From: Piscirickettsiaceae bacterium
GTDB taxonomy: Bacteria > Pseudomonadota > Gammaproteobacteria > Nitrosococcales > Methylophagaceae
Assembly: GCA_030627065.1 (NCBI GenBank)
Contig: DAOUSV010000112.1
Coordinates: forward strand, 1-5,479
Direction: 5' to 3'
DNA length: 5,479 nt
This document shows, piece after piece, positions 1 through 5,479 of this stretch. Both the position numbers and the translations under genes were made by a program. How positions within the stretch are numbered: the first letter of the stretch is position 1; the number at the start of each line of letters is the position of its first letter. The notes beneath the pieces were generated by a model. It was not told the DNA's origin, did not search any database, and saw only the letters and a list, made by a program, of their open reading frames with translations.

Positions 1-300
1 TAGTTGTGATTTAGTTAATGCGCCAACTTTAGTCGCTTCAACTTCGCCACCTTTGAATAACATTAGCGTTGGAATGCCGCGAATGCCGTAACGAGGTGGT
101 GTTTCTGGATTTTCATCAATATTAAGCTTGCACACTTTAATCTTGCCAGCATATTCAGAACCAATTTCTTCTAAAATTGGAGCAATCATCTTACAAGGAC
201 CACACCATTCAGCCCAGTAATCAACTAATACAGGAATATCAGATTGTAAGACTTGGCTATCAAAATCGCCATCAGTCACTTGGGTGACGTTTTTGCTCAT
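1..300 (-). CDS. trxA: Thioredoxin 1 (TrxA), C-terminus cut by window edge
   Basis: This is the cytoplasmic dithiol reductant that hands electrons from thioredoxin reductase to ribonucleotide reductase, methionine sulfoxide reductase, PAPS reductase and misoxidised proteins. One hundred residues are visible from the ATG at 300-298. They include the WCGPC active site (Cys33 and Cys36 counting Met1), the buried Asp27, and the IPT turn with cis-Pro77. The sequence follows E. coli TrxA closely throughout, including KLNID and the KVGAL tail. The family is about 108 residues long, so only the last helix is missing. The start is supported by a GGAGA Shine-Dalgarno eight bases upstream. Two differences from E. 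coli stand out: a third cysteine, Cys57, where E. coli has Ala56 (mature numbering), and Tyr28 for Phe27. The gene is divergent from rhlB, as in E. coli, where rho lies downstream of trxA. The identification is firm. Confidence 0.97.
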   Translation of the reverse strand, partial: MSKNVTQVTDGDFDSQVLQSDIPVLVDYWAEWCGPCKMIAPILEEIGSEYAGKIKVCKLNIDENPETPPRYGIRGIPTLMLFKGGEVEATKVGALTKSQL

Positions 301-308
301 GTTTTTTA

Positions 309-355
309 TCTCCAGTGGTATATAAATTATCGGAAGGCTATACTCTACCCACCAA
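309..355 (-). promoter_or_regulatory. Candidate sigma70 promoter and ribosome binding site of trxA
   Basis: On the minus strand a -35-like TTGGTG (355-350) is separated by 18 bases from a -10-like GATAAT (331-326, five of six consensus bases). Transcription would start near 319, giving a leader of about 20 bases. That leader contains GGAGA (313-309), eight bases before the ATG. The spacing of all three elements is coherent. The -35 matches only its first three consensus bases, and AT-rich DNA produces such matches by chance. Confidence 0.5.
316..344 (+). promoter_or_regulatory. Weak candidate promoter of rhlB
   Basis: TATACT at 339-344 matches five of six -10 consensus bases and lies about 60 bases before the rhlB start. 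The -35 region at the right distance (TGGTAT, 316-321) is poor and there is no TGn extension. The site overlaps the candidate trxA promoter on the other strand, so the two divergent genes could compete for polymerase here. This is a suggestion from sequence only. Confidence 0.3.
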
Positions 356-388
356 TATTACAGTCATTTTTTATCATCACTAAAGGTA

Positions 389-406
389 ATGCAAGCATTT
401 CTATGA
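389..406 (+). promoter_or_regulatory. Possible five-codon leader ORF overlapping the rhlB start
   Basis: ATG at 389 opens a minimal reading frame encoding MQAFL. It stops at TGA 404-406, which overlaps the rhlB ATG at 403-405 as ATGA. The nearest purine-rich sequence, AAAGG (382-386), is 16 bases from the rhlB ATG and only two from the leader ATG, so neither spacing is ideal. The arrangement resembles a termination-reinitiation junction. A five-codon ORF can easily arise by chance, so the call is tentative. Confidence 0.2.
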
Positions 407-1695
407 GTACCCATCTAACAGAACAGGCTTTTTCGTCATTACCTTTGCATGAAACACTTCTAAATGGTTTACGCAGTGCGGGTTTCGAGTTTTGCACACC
501 TATTCAAGCTCAATCACTGCCTTTGCTACTTGCAGGGCAAGATGTAGCGGGGCAGGCGCAAACAGGTACGGGTAAAACCATTGCCTTTTTATTAGCTACC
601 TTTCAAAAGTTATTAAGTGATGAACCACCTAAAAACTGGGATGGTAAACAACCTCGAGCATTCATTTTAGCGCCAACGCGAGAGCTTGCAAATCAAATTG
701 CAAAAGATGCAATATTGTTAAATAAAGAAACCAAATTGCGCATTGTCGTCGCGTATGGTGGTAAAGATTACGAAAAACAAAAAACAGACATTACTAATGG
801 TGTTGATATTTTAATTGGTACACCGGGCCGACTATTGGATTATCACAAACAACGCGTGTTTAATCTTAAATCAGTACAAGCAGTGGTACTTGATGAAGCC
901 GATCGCATGTTTGATTTAGGCTTTATTAAAGATGTTCGTTATTTCTTGCGTCGTGTACCTGCACCTGAAGAACGTTTGGGCATGTTATTTTCAGCAACGT
1001 TAAGTTTCAAAGTATCTGAGCTTGCTTATGAACACATGAATAATCCGATCAAAGTAGAAGTGGAACCTGAAAAAGTATCGAGTGATCGCATTGAAGAAAG
1101 TGTGTATTACCCTGCTAATGATGAAAAGGTACCGTTATTACTAGCATTGATTAAACGCTTGCAACCACCGCGTGGGATTGTATTTGTTAATACCAAACGT
1201 GCGGCAGATCGTGTGTGGGGATTTTTAGAAGGTAATGGACATAAGGCAGCGCTATTATCAGGTGATGTGCCTCAGAAAAAGCGTGAACGATTATTACAAC
1301 AGTTTCAAGATGGTGAGTTTCCATTTTTAGTGGCAACTGATGTGGCGGCGCGTGGTTTACATGTTCCTGCTGTGAGCCATGTATTTAACTATGATTTACC
1401 GCAAGATCAAGAAGATTATGTGCATCGTATCGGGCGTACTGCTCGTGCTGGAGCTAGCGGTGTTGCCATTAGTTTTGCGTGTGAAGATTATGCCTTTTCA
1501 TTACCTGAAATTGAAGAATATATTAAGCATAAACTGCCTGTTTTCTCGTCTATGGATGAAACCTTAGAGCAACCACAGCCTGCTAAGAGACCAGAGAAAA
1601 GACCTGCAATGCCACACAATAAGAAGAAGCCGGGCGGTCATAACTCGAACAAATCACGACCACCTAGACGTAAGCCTACACAAGGGAAGAGCTAA
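403..1695 (+). CDS. rhlB: ATP-dependent DEAD-box RNA helicase RhlB
   Basis: RhlB unwinds structured RNA using ATP. In E. coli it binds RNase E in the degradosome and helps PNPase degrade mRNA. The 430-residue product has the whole DEAD-box set: a Q-motif region (FEFCTPIQ), AQTGTGKT Walker A at 52-59, PTRELA at 91-96, DEAD at 164-167, SAT at 197-199, ATDVAARGLH at about 311-320, and HRIGRTARAG at 341-350 (Ala347 where E. coli RhlB has Gly). ARGLH in place of the usual ARGLD, the LGFIKD segment and the MSTHLTEQ start are RhlB-like. The last 40 or so residues are rich in Lys, Arg and Pro, the usual RNA-binding tail; E. coli RhlB has 421 residues. The frame stays open 150 bases further upstream, but that part runs antisense through trxA and the rhlB promoter region, and homology begins at 403. 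The ribosome binding site is weak. No terminator follows, and the next gene starts seven bases after the stop. Confidence 0.96.
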   Translation: MSTHLTEQAFSSLPLHETLLNGLRSAGFEFCTPIQAQSLPLLLAGQDVAGQAQTGTGKTIAFLLATFQKLLSDEPPKNWDGKQPRAFILAPTRELANQIAKDAILLNKETKLRIVVAYGGKDYEKQKTDITNGVDILIGTPGRLLDYHKQRVFNLKSVQAVVLDEADRMFDLGFIKDVRYFLRRVPAPEERLGMLFSATLSFKVSELAYEHMNNPIKVEVEPEKVSSDRIEESVYYPANDEKVPLLLALIKRLQPPRGIVFVNTKRAADRVWGFLEGNGHKAALLSGDVPQKKRERLLQQFQDGEFPFLVATDVAARGLHVPAVSHVFNYDLPQDQEDYVHRIGRTARAGASGVAISFACEDYAFSLPEIEEYIKHKLPVFSSMDETLEQPQPAKRPEKRPAMPHNKKKPGGHNSNKSRPPRRKPTQGKS

Positions 1696-1702
1696 ATAGT
1701 TA

Positions 1703-2038
1703 ATGCAAATTGATGGTGCTTACTTTTCGGCAGTTGTTGCTCCTAAGCCACTTTCGCTGGAGCATTCGAAACGTCAGCCTGTTACTATTGATGCTAATAC
1801 ATTTGAGATTGAACCTGCGTCTAAGGCGCCAGTACTTTACGTAGAATCACAGCAAGTAACTGAGGTTAAAGATAATCAACAGGCACAGTTTGTTCGGTTG
1901 TTTTCAACAGAAGCTGAGCCATCATCAAATGAAAAACAGTCGACAGCACAGCCGTTGCCCAAAGGTGTGCAGCAATATTTACAAATTGAACAATTAAATT
2001 CAAATAATACTGAACCACTGCTTGATGAACATGTATAA
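1703..2038 (+). CDS. Small uncharacterised protein downstream of rhlB
   Basis: I do not recognise a named function. The 111-residue product has no signal peptide, membrane segment or cysteine, and is rich in Gln, Ser, Glu and Pro, so much of it is probably disordered. Blocks that look conserved rather than random are APVLYVES (42-49), AQFVRLF (61-67), PLPKGVQQYLQIEQL (84-98) and the acidic end LLDEHV. It may be a short adaptor whose C-terminal helix binds a partner; this is inference. A purine stretch GGGAAG (1684-1689) lies 13 bases before the ATG, longer than ideal. The gene begins seven bases after rhlB and its end overlaps the next gene, so it is probably co-transcribed and translationally coupled. 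Reading-frame integrity and tight packing argue for a real gene. Confidence 0.72.
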   Translation: MQIDGAYFSAVVAPKPLSLEHSKRQPVTIDANTFEIEPASKAPVLYVESQQVTEVKDNQQAQFVRLFSTEAEPSSNEKQSTAQPLPKGVQQYLQIEQLNSNNTEPLLDEHV

Positions 2039-2753
2039 AATTAGTGTTTTATTATTATTATTATGTTTATGTTTAAGTTTATGTAGCTGTGCCTCAATAC
2101 CTTCACAATCAAAAGTAGCTGCCAGTGATCCCGATAATGCGGGTGTATCACGCATAGTAAAAAGTGATATTGACGAAGTTATTGAGTATCACCAGCATGC
2201 TGTTATACGTGATCTTAAATTGTTAATGGTTAAGTTATACAAACGTAACCCTAGCGATCGTCATGATTACGAGATACGTTCTATAGAGGCAAGTGTTGAT
2301 TTAGTGTTTGCACGAGTACATGATAAACATTACCCTCAATGGAATAGCTTAAGAGGCACAGATATTGTGCGTATTGCCTTGGATGGAGCGTATCAGGGTA
2401 ATGACCGTGTTTTACCGTTTATTGTCGGCCTTAGAAAAATGCTAATGGCATCGTATAACAATCATACCGAATTCTATTTTTTAACCAATATTGATCAACA
2501 GAAGTTATATAACAGTGCCAGAAACATTGAAATATCTGCATGGATGTTAGCTGAACGACGCGATCTAGATGGTGAATTATTATTGTTAAGTGATAGCTTA
2601 TCTGGAAGTCAGCGTAATTTAAGTTATCAACGCTTAATTGGGCGAATGATTGCTACTCAGGATAATTTAGCTGAGATCGTATCTCATAAAACTGGGCGAT
2701 TAATTAAAATGGTTGTAATAAATGCGGCATCAATGATATTTTTGCCGATATGA
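2025..2753 (+). CDS. Uncharacterised outer-membrane-type lipoprotein
   Basis: The product has 242 residues if it starts at ATG 2025. TTG 2022 and ATG 2031 are alternatives, and none has a clear Shine-Dalgarno, so coupling to the upstream gene it overlaps is likely. The N-terminus is a lipoprotein signal peptide: a lysine, a Leu-rich core, then the lipobox LCS-C with the lipidated Cys22 (2088-2090). Ala at +2 predicts export to the outer membrane rather than retention by an Asp. The mature part is soluble and mixed alpha-helical, with an Asp/Lys-rich first half and a distinctive segment including FYFLTN and YNSARN (162-167), then EISAWMLAERRD. It ends in a hydrophobic FLPI. From memory, similar YNSARN(I/V)EI lipoproteins of unknown function occur in other Proteobacteria. 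No enzymatic motif is visible. The role may be structural or in envelope maintenance, but this cannot be read from the sequence. Confidence 0.82.
   Translation: MNMYKISVLLLLLCLCLSLCSCASIPSQSKVAASDPDNAGVSRIVKSDIDEVIEYHQHAVIRDLKLLMVKLYKRNPSDRHDYEIRSIEASVDLVFARVHDKHYPQWNSLRGTDIVRIALDGAYQGNDRVLPFIVGLRKMLMASYNNHTEFYFLTNIDQQKLYNSARNIEISAWMLAERRDLDGELLLLSDSLSGSQRNLSYQRLIGRMIATQDNLAEIVSHKTGRLIKMVVINAASMIFLPI
2049..2063 (+). repeat. In-frame TTA x5 microsatellite in the lipoprotein signal peptide
   Basis: Five consecutive TTA leucine codons form the signal-peptide core, followed by alternating TGT, TTA and AGT codons to 2084. Slippage by whole units would change the length of the hydrophobic core without shifting the frame. 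Confidence 0.6.
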
Positions 2754-2785
2754 TTACTTTCGGTTCTAGTCTTTTTTATAGTGTT

Positions 2786-2791
2786 TATAAT
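2786..2791 (+). promoter_or_regulatory. Perfect -10 hexamer with no good -35
   Basis: TATAAT matches the -10 consensus exactly in the gap before the cyclase gene. At 16 to 18 bases upstream there is no TTGACA-like hexamer, and the TG dinucleotide is one base out of place for an extended -10. Transcription from here would give a leader of about 100 bases. It is an alternative to the promoter proposed at 2834-2861. Confidence 0.25.
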
Positions 2792-2820
2792 TGTATGCGG
2801 GTTAGCATTCAAGAGTCTAA

Positions 2821-2874
2821 ATTGGTATTCATGATGAAAGCATATCTAGCATCAATATCATAGATTGGTATATC
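2821..2874 (+). repeat. Direct repeat ATTGGTAT flanking a promoter-like segment
   Basis: ATTGGTATTC (2821-2830) and ATTGGTATATC (2864-2874) share eight identical bases and begin 43 bases apart, about four helical turns. The second copy also forms the right arm of an imperfect dyad, ATCAAT (2851-2856), seven bases, ATTGGT (2864-2869), with one mismatch. Paired sites on one face of the helix around a promoter suit a regulator, but the repeats are short enough to be chance. Confidence 0.35.
2834..2861 (+). promoter_or_regulatory. Candidate promoter of the diguanylate cyclase gene
   Basis: ATGAAA (2834-2839, four of six -35 bases) is separated by 16 bases from TATCAT (2856-2861, five of six -10 bases). 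The start would be near 2868, leaving a leader of about 29 bases. The -10 lies inside the imperfect ATCAAT/ATTGGT dyad, which would suit an operator. No rho-independent terminator was seen between the lipoprotein stop and this point, so read-through from rhlB is also possible. Confidence 0.35.
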
Positions 2875-2882
2875 AGTACGGC

Positions 2883-2886
2883 GGAG
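2883..2886 (+). promoter_or_regulatory. Ribosome binding site of the diguanylate cyclase gene
   Basis: GGAG lies ten bases before the ATG at 2897. It supports this start, which also places the N-terminal MNIKTKL and first membrane helix exactly as in chemoreceptor-type sensors. Confidence 0.55.
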
Positions 2887-2896
2887 TCATATTAAA

Positions 2897-4411
2897 ATGA
2901 ATATTAAAACGAAACTAATTACTGGTTTTGGCATTATCATTATTTTACTTGTCGGGATTGGTTTGTCTGCAATTTTTAGTATGGTTAGACTGAGTAAAAT
3001 TACAGATAATATGTACATACATCCTTTCACGGTGAGTAATGCCGCTCAGCGGATTAATACCAATCTAATTGCTATGCACCAATATATGGGAGGGGTTGTT
3101 GAGGCAGGAACTCAGCAGGATATACTTTTTTATGTAGAAAAAGTGAATCAACATGAACAGTTTATATTGAATGATTTTAACATTATCTTTGAACGATTCT
3201 TGGGTGAAAAGTCAAAAGTTGAGGATGCCTATGACGGTATTATTTCTTGGAAGCCAATACGAAATGAAGTGATTAGACATAAGGTGCAGCTTCTTAGTGG
3301 CATTAAGGGTGATACTCCTTTTGATTTGGAAGATGATTTGTTGATAGATGAGGAGCATGCGGCCAATGTTAATCAATCAGTGCAAGTTCTTATTGATTAT
3401 GCGACCAATAAAGCCTTTGTTTTCCATGAGCAAGCAACAAAGAGTAAAAACGAAGCCCTTTTTGTCACCATTGTTTTATTATCTCTTTCGGTCCTTTTAT
3501 CTATTGCTATTTCAATTTATGTTATAGCAACATTTAATAGAAACAATAAAGTGTTAAAAAGCTATTTGCATATGATTGATCAGAATATTATGACGAGTTC
3601 TAGTGATAGTTCAGGTATAACAACAGAGATAAGTAGTGCTCTATGTCGATTTGTGGGAAAAACAAAGAGCGAGTTGCTTGAGAAAGAGAATGTTTTTTTC
3701 ATACCCAAAGATAATAAAACTCTCTTAGGTAATGTGTGGCGAAGAATTAAGACCGGTGAGACAATGGACTGTGAATATGAAGTACAAGGTGATGACAGTG
3801 AATATAAATGGCTTTCCTCCATTATCTACCCTATATTTGATAGTGATTTTAAGGCTGATGGCTATAGACAAATATCGAGAGATATTACGGATCGGAAACT
3901 TTTCGAGAGCGTATCTATTACCGATAAATTGACTAATTTATTTAATCGTCGTCATTTTGATGATATGTTTAAAAAAGAAATAAGCATTGCTAAGAGAAAT
4001 GGAAAAAATATAACGTTAGCTATTATTGATATTGATTTTTTTAAGAAATATAACGATCACTATGGTCATCCTGCGGGTGATTTAGCCTTATCTTCAGTTG
4101 CTACTTTCTTAAAAGTGAGTATGAAGCGTCCAAATGATTATGTCTTTAGACTAGGTGGGGAAGAGTTTGGTATTTTATTTTCTGATGTGGATTTAGACTC
4201 GTCATATAAATTACTTGGGAGAGTACGTCGAGGTGTTGCGGAACTGAAAATTGAACATGAGAAAAGTGATGTTAATGACTATGTTACGATTTCGATTGGT
4301 TCTCAAACATATTCAGCAGAACAACTTCCATCTGAAGAGCAATTCTACAACCAAGCAGATAAAATGTTGTATACCGCTAAAGAGACGAGAAACTGCGTCA
4401 TCTCCGCTTAA
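2897..4411 (+). CDS. Membrane sensor diguanylate cyclase (4HB-PAS-GGDEF)
   Basis: The 504-residue inner-membrane protein is predicted to make cyclic di-GMP from two GTP. Order: membrane helix 1 (about 8-29); a periplasmic, mostly helical domain (30-185) of the four-helix chemoreceptor type; membrane helix 2 (187-211); a short linker; a PAS domain (about 225-335) ending in the usual RDITDRK; and a GGDEF domain from DKLTNLFNRR (343-352). Catalytic residues are intact: Asp378 and Glu422 for metal, Asn386 and Asp395 for guanine, and the signature as GGEEF (420-424). RPND (411-414) lies five residues before it, the exact RxxD position of the product-inhibition I-site. No EAL or HD-GYP domain is present. 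The periplasmic ligand is unknown; none can be read from the sequence. c-di-GMP usually promotes biofilm and reduces motility. The gene has its own gap and candidate promoter, and its stop overlaps that of ubiI. It is not a chemoreceptor, since it lacks a methyl-accepting signalling domain. Confidence 0.94.
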   Translation: MNIKTKLITGFGIIIILLVGIGLSAIFSMVRLSKITDNMYIHPFTVSNAAQRINTNLIAMHQYMGGVVEAGTQQDILFYVEKVNQHEQFILNDFNIIFERFLGEKSKVEDAYDGIISWKPIRNEVIRHKVQLLSGIKGDTPFDLEDDLLIDEEHAANVNQSVQVLIDYATNKAFVFHEQATKSKNEALFVTIVLLSLSVLLSIAISIYVIATFNRNNKVLKSYLHMIDQNIMTSSSDSSGITTEISSALCRFVGKTKSELLEKENVFFIPKDNKTLLGNVWRRIKTGETMDCEYEVQGDDSEYKWLSSIIYPIFDSDFKADGYRQISRDITDRKLFESVSITDKLTNLFNRRHFDDMFKKEISIAKRNGKNITLAIIDIDFFKKYNDHYGHPAGDLALSSVATFLKVSMKRPNDYVFRLGGEEFGILFSDVDLDSSYKLLGRVRRGVAELKIEHEKSDVNDYVTISIGSQTYSAEQLPSEEQFYNQADKMLYTAKETRNCVISA

Positions 4412-5479
4412 TATCGTTGTTTGGTTAATGTCGGGTTCGCAAAACGATGACCTGATGCTTGATGTATAAAGAAGTTTTTTAATACGGTGGATTGACTGAC
4501 TGACTTTAAAGCAAATCGTCTTGCCCAGCGTATAGGGGCAAAATCACTGCCAAAAGTACGCTTGAATATATCCATGCTTAATTGCATGGCAATATTATCG
4601 GCTTTTCGTTGGCGTTGATATTTATTGAGCATATGCAGGCTACCGATATCACGACCTTTAAGGTGTGCCTCAATTACAATTTCAGCTAAAGTGGCGGCAT
4701 CAAGAAAGCCGATATTTACCCCTTGTCCTGCTAGAGGATGAATCGTATGTGCAGCATCACCAACGAGGGCAAAACCTTGTTCAACATAATGATCAGCATG
4801 CTTTAGTTTAAGTGGGAAGCTCGCTCGTTGACTGATATTTGTAATTTCACCTAGTTTGTTTTCAAATGCTTTAGAAAGTATATTTTTAAATGTCTCATTA
4901 TCTAATTGGGATAATAATTCAGCTTCTTCGGTGGAGTTGGACCAGACAATTGAACATTGATTTGGATCGGCTAAGGGTAAAAATGCTAACGGCCCTTCAG
5001 GTAAAAAACGTTGTCGCGCTGTTTGTTGATGCGAATATTCGGTGGTTACCGTACATACAATGGCTGTTTGTTGATAATCCCAACCATGTACTTTGATGTT
5101 TGCCCATTCGCGTAATGATGACTGTCCACCATCTGCTCCAACAATAAGCTTTGCCGTTAGTGTTCGACCATCTTCTAAGGTCAGAGTATTATTCGAGCGT
5201 GATACTGGTGTGGCAGGGCAGATGATATCGATATTCTTTATTTGCTTACAGCGTTCAAGGCTTGCTTGTTGGATATGTATGTTCTCAACAATATGACCCA
5301 GATGAGACTCGCCGATTTCAGCACAATCAAAATGCAAGGCACTGGTGCTGGTTTCCCATACGTCCATATTCGAAAATTGGCTAATGCGACTTGGTATCAA
5401 TTGTTGCCAAATACCGAGGTTTTTCAATAGGGTTTCACTGGCAAGGGTTAACGCACTAACACGCAGATCAGGTACATCA
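4408..5479 (-). CDS. ubiI: 2-octaprenylphenol 5-hydroxylase UbiI (VisC), N-terminus cut by window edge
   Basis: This FAD-dependent monooxygenase of the UbiH/UbiF/UbiI family adds the C5 hydroxyl to the ubiquinone ring at the Ubi synthesis complex. About 356 residues are visible; E. coli UbiI has 400, so roughly 45 N-terminal residues with the GxGxxG FAD-binding fold lie outside. Visible motifs in order: LRVSAL near the right edge, SHLGHIVEN, GADGGQ (5139-5122; the DG motif that contacts FAD and NADPH), AFLPLADP followed by CSIVWS, and GDAAHTIHPLAGQGVN (4761-4714; flavin ribityl binding). SHLGHIVEN, WDYQ, CSIVWS and KDIG-like GRDIG follow E. coli UbiI better than UbiF or UbiH, which decides the name. 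The TTG at 5427 is an internal leucine codon, because the homologous frame continues unbroken to 5478. In E. coli ubiH lies immediately upstream, so it may lie just beyond the right edge. Its stop overlaps the cyclase gene. Confidence 0.9.
   Translation of the reverse strand, partial: DVPDLRVSALTLASETLLKNLGIWQQLIPSRISQFSNMDVWETSTSALHFDCAEIGESHLGHIVENIHIQQASLERCKQIKNIDIICPATPVSRSNNTLTLEDGRTLTAKLIVGADGGQSSLREWANIKVHGWDYQQTAIVCTVTTEYSHQQTARQRFLPEGPLAFLPLADPNQCSIVWSNSTEEAELLSQLDNETFKNILSKAFENKLGEITNISQRASFPLKLKHADHYVEQGFALVGDAAHTIHPLAGQGVNIGFLDAATLAEIVIEAHLKGRDIGSLHMLNKYQRQRKADNIAMQLSMDIFKRTFGSDFAPIRWARRFALKSVSQSTVLKNFFIHQASGHRFANPTLTKQRY
4413..4448. repeat. Bulged inverted repeat beside the convergent stops
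   Basis: ATCGT (4413-4417) pairs with ACGAT (4444-4448). After a two-base bulge, TTTG (4420-4423) pairs with CAAA (4440-4443), leaving a 16-base loop. The stem lies inside the ubiI coding end and just past the cyclase stop. Neither strand has a T-tract after it, so it is not a standard rho-independent terminator. It might still form an RNA 3' structure, or be coincidental. Confidence 0.25.

Noticed and set aside
253..402. In-frame N-terminal extension of RhlB by 50 residues
   Set aside because: It runs antisense through the trxA start and the divergent promoter region, and homology to RhlB begins at the ATG at 403.
1379..1567. 62-codon frame inside rhlB on the same strand
   Set aside because: It overlaps conserved helicase motifs in another frame and has no family resemblance or ribosome binding site, so it is a shadow frame.
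2754..2800. Rho-independent terminator after the lipoprotein gene, suggested by the T-run at 2772-2777
   Set aside because: No stable GC-rich stem precedes the T-run.
3580..3822. 80-codon antisense frame within the cyclase gene, and the plus-strand frames at 3732-3932 and 4251-4469
   Set aside because: They lie over the PAS and GGDEF coding sequence, have no recognisable protein features and no supporting translation signals.
4494..4505. GACT x3 tetranucleotide repeat inside ubiI, considered as a phase-variation tract
   Set aside because: Three units are too few for frequent slippage, and the site is in the C-terminal part of the coding sequence of a conserved biosynthetic gene.
4408..5427. 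UbiI starting at TTG 5427
   Set aside because: The frame continues to 5478 with UbiI-like residues (DLRVSAL and onward), so the TTG is an internal leucine and the gene is cut by the window edge.
4890..5430. Three short plus-strand frames antisense to ubiI
   Set aside because: They lie opposite conserved UbiI motifs and look like translations of the complement. No promoter or ribosome binding site supports them.

Overview
The window reads as chromosomal DNA of an AT-rich gammaproteobacterium. The divergent trxA/rhlB pair, a UbiI-type ubiquinone hydroxylase and a membrane diguanylate cyclase together suggest a marine Alteromonadales or Vibrionales-like organism, of the Moritella, Psychromonas, Colwellia or Shewanella kind. 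The genus is an inference from gene order, protein similarity recalled from memory and base composition; it was not tested. No mobile element, CRISPR array, tRNA or rRNA was seen.

Layout, left to right. (1) Positions 1-300, minus strand: thioredoxin 1 (trxA), running off the left edge and lacking only its last few residues. (2) Positions 301-402: a compact divergent control region with a good candidate trxA promoter and a weaker one for rhlB. (3) Positions 403-1695, plus strand: the DEAD-box RNA helicase RhlB. (4) Positions 1703-2038 and 2025-2753, plus strand: a small, probably disordered protein of unknown function and an uncharacterised lipoprotein. The first follows rhlB by 7 bases and the two overlap, so the three genes look like one transcription unit. 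(5) Positions 2754-2896: a 143-base gap with promoter-like and repeat elements. (6) Positions 2897-4411, plus strand: a 504-residue membrane sensor with a four-helix periplasmic domain, a PAS domain and a GGDEF domain whose catalytic and inhibitory sites are intact. (7) Positions 4408-5479, minus strand: ubiI, lacking its N-terminus at the right edge and meeting the cyclase tail to tail over a shared TTAA.

The genes do not form one pathway. They cover thiol redox (TrxA), mRNA turnover (RhlB), c-di-GMP signalling (the cyclase), respiratory quinone synthesis (UbiI) and an unknown envelope function (the small protein/lipoprotein pair). No convincing new system is visible. The part least explained by known biology is the overlapping pair at 1703-2753, which sits where gppA would follow rhlB in E. 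coli.
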